From the NCBI RefSeq assembly GCF_011075055.1, contig NC_058138.1:24211568-24275567 (forward strand): 64,000 nucleotides of DNA, in the 5' to 3' direction. The DNA is from Mangifera indica. Lineage: Eukaryota; Streptophyta; Magnoliopsida; Sapindales; Anacardiaceae. Positions within the stretch are counted from its first letter, which is position 1, and each line of letters begins with the position of its first letter. The notes beneath the pieces are model-generated. The model saw only the letters and a program-made list of their open reading frames with translations, made no database searches and was not told the DNA's origin. Positions 37,612 to 50,186 of the stretch are shown here, in pieces. The position numbers and the translations under genes were made by a program.

Positions 37612-40600
37612 CTATGATTCTCCAGTTCCAGGTCCTCCCAGGGTTAGAAACACACCTTGGAGATCACTTCTCAGCTTAGACTCTTTGCCTAAAGATGGGG
37701 GTGGAGAGGCTCCTATGACTGGAAAATGTCTGCTGGCTTGAGCTTGTTGGTAGCTCTGATGAGACTCGGGTATGGATAATCCAGTTGCCAGCTGAGAAGG
37801 CTTTAAGGCTTCAACAGGATTTGAGTTTGAGAATGGTTGAGCAACAGCAATATGGCTTGTTGAAGATGGAGTTTGAGCGGCCATCAACCCTCTTGAGACA
37901 CTCCTGGCCCCCTGGTATAACAAAAATAATAATCGTAAGCAAAGTAAAATGCTTGAACAAATATTGTAACAACTGTAATCACACAAATGAATTCTGGAGG
38001 CTTACAGGAGGAAATAAGACCCCTCGGAAAATTCTCCCATTAACCGTTGCTGTCATTAGGAAACCTGAGTCGAAGGCTCCATCAACTTTTCCGTGAACCT
38101 CAGCACCAATCTGAGGAAAAAAATAAAAAATGGAAGGCATTAACTGATAAAAATCAAGCAACATGCAAAAAAATAACAAAAAAACAAAATTGCAACTAAA
38201 AAGGTATTGCAACTTCAAGAGATCTTGAAAACATTTATATATTTTACCAGATTATGAATGGATGATTCTGCCTCCCCTGGTTTCAGTTCCATGGTTGGAT
38301 ATTGAGTTCCCTGTTGACCTGCATGAACTACATTAACAAGTTGTTCTGATTTTTCATTGTCTTGATGTTTACTTGGAAACAGATGGTTTGTGGAGTTCTT
38401 GGGATCATGTTTCTGGAAACATGATGGTTACTTGGAATGCTGTTCAGCTGGCTATTATTAGGAACTTGATTCAAACACTTGAACAAATTGAACCCCTTTG
38501 AACCCGTGATAGATTCTGGGGCTTGTTCTTGGTCAGATTGTGATGGTGAAGAATGCTGTGAGAGTGAAAGGGAATGCTCTTCTTGTTCTGATTCAATATC
38601 CCATACTGTAGCTGGATTTGAAGTTCTTCTCTTCTTTGGATGTAAAGTATCTAAAAGGTAACGAAATACTTCAGTCATAATTCAAATCTCTGTGTATGCA
38701 AATAACACAATGATTTTGATGTTCCAAACAAAACCTGAATTGAACTGAAAAGATTGGTTGGGCTCTAATTCTTGTTCAGGAGCTTCATTTCTGACTACTT
38801 CTTTAATTCCGAAACACATAGTTTTCTGAATCATAACAAAATAATAAGCTCCCTAGTCCCCATTTTATTGAGCTCACATATTGTTCACATCTAGTACATA
38901 ACATCATTACCAAGTTTTCGTCCGCTACTCCAGGGAACTTTCGCTTTGCTTGGCTCCAATGGCTTCCGAATATTTTGCACATGGAAACGTTGTAACGACC
39001 ATAGGGATGCTCTGACCCAAGCTGCAAGACCAACAATTCATTGAGAGGACGCTCATCCTCCCCGCATCTGCTTAAATAGGAAAACAAGTTGAATTAACAT
39101 TAATGACAAAGGGAAGGCAGGTTAACTTTCTGCACAGTCAATCAGTGATAAAACCTAACCCTCCATAGATGGCAATATCTGAGTCAGTAACAACAGCAGT
39201 ATGAGAAAAACGTCCTTGAGGTTGCTGGCCACATATATCAAGTCGAGTCCATGAGCAAGTACACACATCAAGAATCCAAACATCATTATAGTAATGTTTG
39301 TCTCCTACCCCCCCAATGATATAAACCTGTAAACGGAAAAGATATCAGCAAATGATGATTGACAATGGTACTAGAATTTGGTATGATTTTGTTCATCAGA
39401 ATCAAAGAAGATAAGCCAACCAAGTTTTGTTATAGAAACTCCCCAACTAAAATTAGAAATAGGAAAAAAAATAATTATTTTACTTTTTAATAAAATGACT
39501 TACCTTTGTTCCTACATTTACAGCAGCATGACCTGCTCTTACACCTGGTGAAGGTCCTTGCACTGCCAACTGCAGAAAATCATAAAAACATGATCATCAT
39601 ACTCCAATTTGAACAATATATGAATTTATTGAAATAACACGTTAACTATTTTGTTAAACCGAATCGGAGAGACAGGAATGTGAAAGCTGTACCCTTGACC
39701 AAGTGAATGTTCTCATGTCAAGCATGTCAACACCTCCATGGTACCGATCACCACAATCCCCACCATACACAAAAAGCTTATTAGCTATTACATTAGAGCT
39801 GTGACTGTCCCTGGGGACAGGAATATCCCCCTTCACTGCTGGAGAAGTCCATATCATAGTTTTGAGATCTAGAACATGAAAATCATTCAAGTAATTTGCT
39901 TCACCTTCTCCACTACCTCCAAATATAACCATTTTATCATCACAAACAAGTGTTGCAGTGTGACTCTCACGAGGAGAAGGTGGAACACCTCTACATTCAG
40001 GCCGTATCCACTCCTTTGACCCAAGATCCAATATATGAAGGTCATTTACCTTCTTAGAACCATTGGTACCTCCAAAAACAATCATCTTTTTCCCCACAAG
40101 AACAGCACTGTGGCTATCCCTTGGACCAGGTCCTTGACCTGTGGTAGCAAGAGTGGTCCATACCATTGTATCCAGATCTAGCATCAGAACATCACTGAAA
40201 TGCAAACCCCCACAACATCCCTGGAGAAAATAAACAGAGGAAATTAATAAAACAATAATTGGCATTAGGTCTATGCTTACAGGTAATTCTAAAGCTTTCC
40301 TTTCTAAATTTTGCCATTTTCTACAATAACAATAAACCGATTTAACAGTACATCTTCAACTTATTATCGTTTTAGTTGGTGCTTTTGAGGCCAAGCAGTT
40401 AGTTTTCCCGACTTATGAAGATCCAGAAAGTACAGTCAAATGAGTTGAAAACAATTAATAACTGGATATAAGTTTTGGTGGGTAGCAAAATTCTAATAAG
40501 TCACAAAAAAACCAGGAACATGAAAATTAGAGAAACAGGAAAAGATCAAAATTATGATTCGGACAATAAATATCAAGCATTAGTAACACTACTATTATCA

Positions 40601-41337
40601 ATTTTAGAAACAAAGCAACTTGCTATAACGAAGTTATTGGCTAAAAAAATAAATATACAAGAGGAAGATGGAAGCAAAAAAGCTAAAAAAAAAAGTTTTT
40701 CTTGACTAGGAAATATTTGATATGTAGATAATACACAAAAGGGTATTGTCTCATGAGCAATGAAATTGGTAGAAAACACAACTGACCTCAAGTTACAAAA
40801 TGGCACATTTAAAATTAATAAGTAATAATACATGAAAATGAGGACCAAAAAGAGTATGAAAAAATTTCTATAACAAGAAAGAATAGAGATAACAGTCATC
40901 CTACATAAAACCTGTTCTACTAATTAAAGGAACTAAAGCACACACGAACACAAACTTCAGAATATCTGGCAAGAAACGGAAGAAGAGAAATAAAAAAAAG
41001 AGAAAAGAAGTAAAAGCAATGAAGAAAGCTAGTTTTTTCTTAGCCAAAAATAAGGATACAGAATAATAAAAGAGAAACAAAAAAGAATTTTAAATAAGCA
41101 TACAACACCAACAAAGCTGCTAAAATTACTCTAATAAAAACAAGAAAAATTGAATTATGCAATAATCGAAAGTTTGCAATTTTGAAAAATTAAACATACC
41201 CCGAAAACATAAACAACACCATGAGAAAAGCAAGCTGAGTGACCCCATCTCTCAGGAGGATTGAAGCCTAAAACCTTAGGATAAAGCCACATTGGTGACT
41301 TCTTTGAAGGTTCATGAGCTTCAAGAGAACTCATCAT
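37612..41337 (-). CDS. Kelch-repeat protein with C-terminal plant-specific domain; apparent frameshift in exon 7
   Basis: Nine exons are recognised: 41337-41200, 40220-39693, 39569-39504, 39326-39160, 39067-38911, 38825-38735, 38650-38248, 38110-38006, 37911-37612. Residues 18-310 form Kelch blades with the usual GG and Y/W pairs (VYVFGGCCGG, MIVFGGTNG, MVIFGGSGEG, LFVYGGDCGD, VYIIGGVGDK, IAIYGGCGED). A Ser/Gln-rich linker (HSLSLSQHSSPSQSDQ) and a conserved tail (IGAEVHGKVDGAFDSG, GRIFRGVLF) follow. The total coding length of 1955 nt is one short of a multiple of three. The frame that enters exon 7 ends in a stop near 38328, whereas the tail frame is open from about 38420 onward. So exon 7 has lost one base (or gained two), or the assembly is wrong there. 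The family (At1g18610/At1g74150 type, from memory) is of unclear function; Kelch propellers bind proteins. Confidence 0.8.
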
Positions 41338-44300
41338 CTTGCGAAATTCTTTCACTTTAATTTTGTATGAGTTGTTTTGAGAGCTGAAGTTTGGATGAAG
41401 TTCAAACACAGTGCTTGACAATGATGAAGCAACAAAGGAGGAGAGAAATAGAGGGTTAAAAGAGAACATGAACAAGCGAAGTGATATATCAACTATCAGT
41501 GTCAATAGACATGAAAAGATGGGCGCTTTCGAATCTCAGTCACTGTTGCAACCAACATCAACAGAAGCTGAGGTGAAAAGAACATATATATATGTACATA
41601 TATATATATATAGTTTGTTTATACATATTGCTATTATTTATTTTGCTAAGCAAAAATTGCTACATATTGTTTAGGGGCAAAGGGAGATGTTTTTAATGTT
41701 GTCAAAAGAGGTTGTTATAGTTGTGTACATGGATGGATATGGTTGAATATAAAGGCATATTAAGTGGTGATGTAAAATGATAGTAAGCAAGAAGGGCTTT
41801 GAGTGTGTGAGAGAGGGAGGGAGGAGTGATTGTATTTATTATAATAATATTCTTTTTAAAGTGGATTGTTTATTTTGTTTGGTAACTTTTCACACTTGTC
41901 TAACTGAAAATGATGGAAGTGTGGAGAAATGGTGGGGAAGGGAAGGTTTTTCTTGGGAGTTTTGCCAGCATTGCATTGATTTGGTTATGTATTTTTCCTT
42001 TTTTCTTTGTTAATATGAATAATATTGGGATTGATGGAAGAGAGGTTCTACTTTGTTTCTTTATTATTTCTTTCTCTCTTTCACACCCTATTTTCAAGGT
42101 GGGTTATTGATGTCGATCTAGAAATGTCACTTCTCAAGGGTGTTTGGGGAAGTGTGGGGCTTTGTGTTGTGGGAAATTCTTTTTTAGTTTTGGGGAAATG
42201 AAATGGAGAGTGTTGTTTCTTTCAAGAGCTTAATTAATGGTTTTTTCTCAAACTCAACTCAAGTGTACTCAGTGATCTCAGCCATCTCACCTTTCACTTT
42301 CACCCCTCTCACGATCAAAACCAAATATTACAACTGCCATCCATCCATTCCCACATACATATACATCATACATCATATACAAAAACATGGCAAGGGTGTT
42401 AAAAAGTGATGCACATGGGGAGGCTATTCCCATTCCCTACCTTCTTTTGATGTCTCCTTTTACTCAATATTGAAAATGTACCAAGAACCCTTCTCTCTCT
42501 CTCTGTCACTTTAATAAATGACCCATCCATTCATCCGTCCAGCTCTTGCTGGCTGAAAAAATCAACCCAAATGTGATTAAAATAAATTAGTTGGATGATA
42601 ATTAATAGTGAATAGTAGAAGGGTTGTGTTGTTGACAGACAATTGATAATGGAGAAAAAGAAGAAGAAGAAGAAGAAGAAGAAGAAGAAGACGTAGAGTA
42701 CACGCGACAAACACGGGAGCTTCATAGTGTTATGCAATGGATTATTGGCGGTAGTAGGCTGTGCCTGTGCTTGTGCATTGATTCACGTGACACACCCTTC
42801 TAGTCACCCTCTCTCTTTCAAATTATATGAAATGAAAGACAAAGACTCCTGTTTTTTCATCAATCAAACTGTTCACTCTCTGTTATCATCCAACTTCACA
42901 GATTCCTACCGCTACTGCCAACTCCAATTCACCTCTATTTTTCATTTTCAAATAATATACAAAGTTTACCTCACTTGTTTGTTTGATATCTTCTCTTAAA
43001 TTAAAACTATCAAATATCCCCTGACAAGATTTTAAAAAACCTCCTATGTCCAAATACACGATAAACAAAATTACATAGTTGGCCTGCAAAAAATTCAATT
43101 TGAATTTGACTTGAATTTTTAGTGCTCGTCTTAAACTTTAACTCATTTAAGTTTATATACAATATAACCAGATGTTATCAATAACATAAACATTAATAAG
43201 ATAAATAATATAATAAAAAAGATAAAAAGAACTGAACTATCACACTAGAATTTTATTTTGAATTTAGCTTGGTAAGTTAAACATATATTAAGTCCAAACC
43301 CATCCTATCAAATCCATCACTATTATAGAAAACCCATCTTAAAATATCAAAACCTCTCTTACAAAAAAATAATAATAATAATAATAAAAAACTTCACATA
43401 TATTTTATAATCTTGAAAGGGTGAGGGAGATAAACCCAATTTAAAAAAAAAAAATCATAAAGTACTGGACAAACATAGTTTTTGGTTCCCAAAATGTAAG
43501 TAGTGAAAAGAAAGACGGTGAGTGTGTGAGTGATGGATTGATGGTGTTTGCGTTAGTGTTTTGTACTAGTGAACTGTGTTTCTTGGAATACGGGGGTCCA
43601 GCCAGCCAGCCAGCCAACGTGACGGGTACGTGCAGTTGTTTACCCAACAAAACACAACCCCCAATACTGCATTACAATTACTACTCACCAACGCCACTGT
43701 TCTCTCTCTGTTTTTCCACCTCAAAGTCAACATGAATCCTACACTTCATCTAACCTTAATTTGGGTTCCAATAATGTTATCAAATCTATGCATAACAGTT
43801 TCTTACAATGTAATCCTTAATACTATAATACAACATTTCAAGATTTATTATTCCAAAGAATCTTTACTGTATGTAAATCAATAGCAACCACTCATAACTT
43901 TTCTACATTTCTGTTCTATCTTTTGCATGAAATGCAATTACTCAAACAAGGATAAATCATTCACCACCAACAATATAGTGATTTCCATTGACAATTTTTT
44001 GAATTAGTTGATGCTTTACAGATTTATCTAAATGTTTGCACAGGTTGTAGTAGCGTTATCGTTAATTAAACCTGCTTTAAGCTTCTCTTCTATTTTTATA
44101 GTACATGTGGGCATGTTACAGACTTTACAATAAAGCTTCCGGGTGGAGAATATATACCTTAACCTTTTTTTTTTTTTTTAAATGTAGAAGTTACAATTGG
44201 ACATCATCAATAGTTTATAACCACATCCTGGCTCGGAAATAACCTTTCAATGGCAGAAACTGACACCTGTTTATGACAGCACAAGAAAAAGAGACATGAG

Positions 44301-44928
44301 AACATAAGCATATCACCTGAATAACCCACAATCTGTATGGTGAAGTTCTCCAGATGCATTCAAACCACCTTTTGTTATCTAAGGTTTTGATGATGAACCA
44401 TAATAGTTGCAAGCATAAACAACTTCACAATTTGTGCCTAGACTCCTCATAGTGCAAGTCAGAGCATAATATAATAGTTCAATCAAAGCCCAACCTCTTA
44501 ATTGTGCAAACAAAAACTATGATACAGATCTACCGACATTCTTTAAGTATATGGGCTACTTGAAGGATGATTATCCAACCAAAGCAATGTAAACTTAAAT
44601 ATATTAATATGATTATTGAAAGATGCCATTTGAAAATTACACCACTGAATAAAAGGTAATTCCTTTTTAACATTTATCAGTCACCTAAGGAGAAACCTTG
44701 GAGAAATTCCCTTTCCGGTAGAAGACCATCCAGAAAAAGGCCACATAAAGATACATCATACAGAATTAGTCAGAAATTTTCTAACCCGAAGGGTGTTGAA
44801 ATACAATAAAAGTTAGGATCATGCATGAAATTTTCTGGTTCAACGGACAAGGTACAACACCATTTTTCCAAGCAAATGAACTGAAATATATAACAAAAAA
44901 GAGAGGAAAAAAATACTTACATTTAGAT
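41338..44928. other. Intergenic between Kelch and IREG3 genes
   Basis: No gene supported. The region holds the Kelch promoter (41338 to about 42100), a CT run (42490-42512), an AAG repeat (42654-42691), a CCAG tetramer run (43599-43615) and AT-rich repeat-like sequence at 43100-43420. The many short frames overlap one another in different frames and lack family signatures. The 3' untranslated region of IREG3 probably occupies about 44700-44928. Confidence 0.5.
42654..42691. repeat. (AAG)n microsatellite
   Basis: About 12 AAG units upstream of the Kelch gene. Confidence 0.95.
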
Positions 44929-47900
44929 TTAAGAATGAGTATCAAAAGAGAAAAGGCTTCTTTGTTTATCTGTTGGATTTAACAACCATCGGCAGAACAT
45001 CCATGATGCCCCAACTACTGATAAAAGTGATAGGCTTGCCAAAATTCCAAAATGTGATACATCATTTGCAATGATTGCGACTCCTAACATTACAGATTCC
45101 GCTAAGCTTGCTACAGAAATCTCTGTTGTTCCAATGAGGTTCACTTTGGAAGACGGGATCCCTGTTTGAAGAATTTGTGCTCCCACAATATCATATGACA
45201 TGTGTCCCAACCTTGATAAGACCTGCATACAGTAGTGATCAATTGTTTTTTAAGAAGAAGATTAAAAAAATGATAAAAAAGATGTCAACTATAAGGATAA
45301 AAAACAAGGAAATGATTCTCACAATTAAGCACAAGAAGAATAAAAGAGGACTTTGGTGGGATAAATGTCCACTCCAATATACAGCAACCGCCATGGTAAG
45401 AAGAGAAGCCTGAAATATCAGTCCCACTGCTCCAGCCTGGTAAAACGAAAAGAAGTATACCAATAAGCATTGCAACTAGAACAAGAAACTCCAAATGACC
45501 AACTAGAAAAAAAAAAAAAAAGAATCAACCTTCAAAATTCCAAATCGCCGAACCAAGTATGCAGATAAGAATGTTGCTGCAACACCCATGAAAGCACATA
45601 GCCCATTAAAACCACCAATGATAGATGGATTCAGACCTGATACATATAGATCTCCAAGTCAAGGAGCAATTTCTGAGAAAAGACAGGCAGAGGTTTCGGG
45701 AAGTGAAGTGTAAAAAGAATTATAGATATTAAATAATAACAATTTTGAAGCAAACAAATAAAAATGAAGCATTCCAGGCATGCCAACTGCTCTTCCTTCC
45801 TTAGCATATACATGGAATATATTTGAGTGAACAAGTCTCCTCTAAATGGTGATAGCAATAAATTTCTTTGACATGTGCTACATTTCACTGCCAAAGTGGG
45901 TTCTCAAACTAGTGTCTGAATGATTAACAATGAAGATTCTCGGAGAAAATTGTTTAAATTTCATGATGCAACATAAACTCCTGGTTTGCAGGAGAATGCG
46001 CGCATTACTTGGAGGCTTGTCACCAGTCTAGACTAAAATGAGTTGTGGAAGCTAAAAATATGTGAATAAACAAGGGACAAAGAGTTTGAAAATTACCTCG
46101 TTGTGTCAAAAATGCTGTCATTAAACTGCCTGGAGTGAGAATGACATTGAAGTATATAAGTACATAAGCAAGGCTTGCAGGAAGAACAGGCTGTTGCACA
46201 TATTCCTTCCATCCAAGCTTGATAGCTTCTAAACCTGCATCCACTGGTTATTCGCAAGATGCAATCATTAAACAAAACACTGAAGATTACCCTTTCAAAC
46301 AGAACACAATCAAATAAATAAATCCTACCTATGCTGCCACTATCAGGCAAAGGCTTTCCACTGAATGTTTCGCAACAGCTTTGTGAACATTTAGCACGGT
46401 CAAGAACCCCAGTAGAAAGTTTGTTTGTTAACCATGTGAGAATAATCTGAGAAATTGCGTCATTTTTTGAGGAATGAATTTTGCAAACAAGAAAGACAAC
46501 AGGACACAAAAAAATGCAATTACCATAATAGGCAATGACCACACCATTGAACCAGCTGCAAACTTTAAGCAGGTAACTGGATCATACTTAGAGAGAAGAA
46601 TACCAAACAGAGATGCTCCAGCTATCTGTAAATAAATTTAAATCTCTTAAGGCGGAGTTTCGTATGTACTCTAAATTCCTTATAGGGAACAAGACGTTCG
46701 CATAGCAAGTAAAATAGCAACTATTATACCATGGCCATACAATTACAACTATGTAGACAAACTCTAAAAACTACATACAATTAAAAAATTAGCACACACC
46801 TCGCACAGCAGATCAATTCGGTTAAGAATAGCGTTTGCTTGGGCAAGTGCAATTGGTCTGTTAATTCCTGCTAACTACCAACACGAGAAACTCTTTCTTA
46901 GAAAATGCTCAATTTTCTAGTAGAAAGAATAGTTATCAAAACACATGAAAATGACAAGGAACCATGGATTAGAACTACCAGCACAACCCAATCACGCTCC
47001 ATAGCAACTCCCAATGCCACTCCACATAACCTCTCAATTGCACCTGCTAATACCAGTACAATAAACCAAGGACGGAGAAGAACAGATGATGAAGTAGGTA
47101 GTGCAGTGTGGGCATGAATTATCATTGCTGCAGATACAAACTGTGCAGAAGCCTGAATAAAGCTGAAAATTAGTAAAAAAAGTAGAAGAGAATTATTAGC
47201 AAACCAAATTTAGGATGACTAATGTTTAATAAGAAGAAACCTGGACAGTATTCAAGCAAACATAAGTAGGTACTCTGGGAGAATGATCCATAAGTTTACC
47301 CACCAATGGCCCTCCAATAATTAGTGCAGACTGTTTTAAAAAATAGTGTCAGAAAATATCTACATAATGCCCAGTTCTACAAGATTAATTTATCCCAACG
47401 GAATGATTACAACCTTACTGAAGAATCCCATGACCGCCACAGGTAGAAGGCTAGGATGAAGCAACGCAATAGCAGAAGGCCAAGCAAAATTCCAAAGTTG
47501 TTCCACCAAGTTGCCAGCAAGACAACATGCATACAAAGCTGAAAAAATTACTCAATTCAGGTTAACAATGGTCTAACCGATTCTACATCACTACAATCAT
47601 CTATGTCATAGTTTCATTGACAAATCAAGACACCAGTGGGAAACAAATGTCTCAACTACCTCTCAACAAAAATTTACAATGACATTATTAGATCACCACA
47701 AACAAGAAAAGTCAGTTATACTACCAAGAATTAATTGCAACCAGTAACTCTGGAGGAATCCAGCAAGATTCAAATGAAGAGTTTGCTGCACTCTTTCTGA
47801 TATGTCATATTTTAGAGGCTTCACACTGAGGAATGGTTTTGTCTACAAGAAGACATATTCTGTTATATATAACCTGAATGGTTCTGACATGACTTCTTTT

Positions 47901-49274
47901 GTTTTGTTCTAACTGAAGACACTTAAAAGCCAAACTCTTGAAGGAAGCACTGGCCATGGCAAGCATTGGTTGGAAGAAAAAGAAACTGAAGTTGCCAATT
48001 TGACGCGTATGGTTGGTGTGAACAATCAAGCCCAACAAGTGGTTGGTCAGACCCAACAACCAACGGGGGCACCTCTTCCGTCGTTTTTGGGCCCCTTTAA
48101 GTTTTTACTTGGCACCTTGGAAGTCTAATCTATAGAACCGGATAGGCTAGGCCAATTAGTTACTGTGCTTTACTTAAGACTAAAAGAGGACAGTTCTCAC
48201 CATGCAAACCCTCTGGGTGGGCTGGAGTTGCAGCAAGAGCATTCTGCTCCTCCTCTGATAAAACCTAAGCAGCCAAGAATGAATTAACATTGGAAATTTA
48301 GGTCAGTATCAAAAAACTATAGGGAGTTCACGTATAATTAAGTGATCATCAAATTAACAGATTAAACAAACTGACAATGTTGTGACAAGACTATCTACAC
48401 AATAATTAAGCAACTGTCAGGTTTATAGATTACACATACTGGCAACGTTCTGAAAAGACTATCCACATAAGTTCCTTCAGTGAGTAAAGTCAAAGAATCA
48501 GTCTGAAGAGTATCAGGATTTAGATGAACAACTGGGACCAGACACTCCATATCAACAGCTGACATATCTTCTTGGACCTCCTCATCGGTAGCAACTTCAT
48601 TCAAGTCTAGCTCAGTATTTGTCATTGAGCACCTTGAAACAAAATTGTCAAAACTGCAACAAAAGAAATGAAAAAGAAAAAGTATATCAGTGGCGAGACT
48701 TTGTTCGAGAACCTTAAATTTGAGTTGCACTAACTATCATCCTAGTTCAAAAATTAAACCAACCATTCCATCTTCTTTGCCACGTAGTATTTTACCATTC
48801 TCACCAAATGAATCACCAACTCCAGTTACATTTTTTTTTTCTCTGTAAGCGTGAAACACTATACTTGTGATATTAACTTGCAAATTAGTAACATTTAACA
48901 TCCAGTAGTTTCTAACATTTGTTACTATGTAAGTATAAGCTATTCCGTCATTGTAACTAAGCAATTTCCTACAGCTCAGAAGAGCTACTGACAAAATAAT
49001 AATAGAATTAGAGTAAAGCTAACATTTTAAACTAGAAATATTCGATTTTGATTAATAATAAGCAATCAAACAATCTGTGGTAAAATAAATTGAACAAATG
49101 AACGAAGTCTTGCCACAAGTGAATCTGAGGAGCAGAATTTGAGTTCAACCATCGTCGAGAAGAGAAGCGATAGCGAATTGAAGAAGACGGCGTTGACGAA
49201 AGAGCAGAAGCTTTCCGGAACAAAGTAAACGATATCGTTTGAGAAGGAATTGCCATAGCCATAGCCATAGCCAT
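44929..49274 (-). CDS. IREG3: Plastid ferroportin-like transporter IREG3/MAR1 (SLC40A3)
   Basis: Thirteen exons join in frame: 49274-49114, 48632-48440, 48264-48201, 47538-47414, 47330-47241, 47152-46979, 46874-46800, 46625-46524, 46446-46329, 46243-46097, 45636-45530, 45436-45323, 45222-44929, giving 587 residues. The first 55 or so residues are rich in S, R and A, as in a plastid transit peptide. An acidic stretch follows ([11 protein letters not shown]), then about ten to eleven hydrophobic membrane segments from residue 140 ([67 protein letters not shown]). These are ferroportin-family motifs. Arabidopsis MAR1/IREG3 sits in the plastid envelope and takes up aminoglycosides and probably an iron-nicotianamine-like substrate. 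Intron 1 seems to use a GC donor (TTGTG|GCAAGA); a GT alternative two bases away keeps the same phase. Start chosen: first of four ATGs in a hexamer repeat. Confidence 0.94.
47725..47840 (-). pseudogene. Exon-like membrane-protein fragment inside IREG3 intron 3
   Basis: Within the 662-bp intron between exons 3 and 4, the minus strand reads [18 protein letters not shown] followed by a hydrophobic [17 protein letters not shown], ending at a possible donor (CTTG|GTAGTA). It is not needed for the IREG3 frame. Just upstream (about 47990-47870) is a Met-rich frame resembling an organelle transit peptide. By feel it resembles the start of DUF3611 plastid membrane proteins. This may be a captured gene fragment. 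Low certainty. Confidence 0.35.
49252..49274 (-). repeat. ATGGCT hexamer repeat at the IREG3 start
   Basis: Four tandem ATGGC(T/A) units give MAMAMAMA at the N-terminus and four in-frame start codons 6 bp apart. Unit number may vary without breaking the frame. Confidence 0.9.
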
Positions 49275-49728
49275 TGCTTTGTATTGAAACTCGTGTTCAA
49301 GTGCAAACAAAACCACTTGAATCCGCACCGATTGCCGTCGAACTCCTTTCGTCTCATGCAGTCTCTGAATCAATCAAAGGAACAAGATTTGAGGTGGGTG
49401 GGTATGTATGGTACATACATGAGTCAGCGGATTCTTATCTTCTACTAGTTCTTCTATCTGGGCTAGGGGCGAGGGGCGGGCGGATAAATCTGAGCCAAAT
49501 GCGGCAGGTCTAAGAGGTGAGTTGTGAGCGTGAAGGGTCAAGAAATATTTTTAAACGTGGGCTATGTACATGGCGAAAGGAAGATTTTCCACGTAGGTGT
49601 TTGTATTTCCACATCCACATGGCTCGTCTCGTCTCGTCTCTTATTCCAGTCCAGTGGAAAGGCGGGACCGACTTTGTGGTTAACTTTATATTACTTGTGT
49701 AGAAGCTCTAATTTACGGTGTTTGATTA

Positions 49729-49764
<36 letters not shown>

Positions 49765-50186
49765 CAGATTGACATTGTTTGAACTGTCTACAATATGTAG
49801 AGTGGAGTGGAGGTATTATGAATGAACTTTGTAACATAATTATTTGGAGGTATAATGTGAAATTTTTAATTAAGCTTGTAATATAATAAATAAATAAATA
49901 TATATATATAAAATTGATAATTAAAATTTTTATAAGATAAATTTAATCACTATATTCTCATTGGGTAGAAAGGTATTTAATAAATTTTAAAATTATAAAA
50001 TATCAGTTTTGATATTTTAAAAGATAGTTTTAATTTTTTCTTTTTTAATATAACATATAAGTTACATGATACACAAAAATTATTAATACATGATATGAAA
50101 AATTATTACAATTTTCAAGTACCACGGCGATGATCCTACGATGCGATGGAGTAACTTGACCACGTTTATACAGTGTGTATTGATGT
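49275..50186. other. IREG3 promoter and intergenic
   Basis: No gene. GC-richer promoter-side sequence at 49400-49680, then a (TA)n repeat (49731-49761) and AT-rich DNA up to the 3' end of the pectinesterase gene. Confidence 0.5.
49731..49761. repeat. (TA)n microsatellite
   Basis: About 15 TA units in the spacer between IREG3 and the pectinesterase gene. Confidence 0.95.

Noticed and set aside
42203..43884. Several overlapping 65-100 codon frames between Kelch and IREG3
   Set aside because: They overlap in competing frames, have no splice partners and no family signature.
47805..48059. 84-codon frame in IREG3 intron 3 as a gene of its own
   Set aside because: Lacks stop-to-stop coding character beyond about 47870; only the fragment described under findings is coherent.
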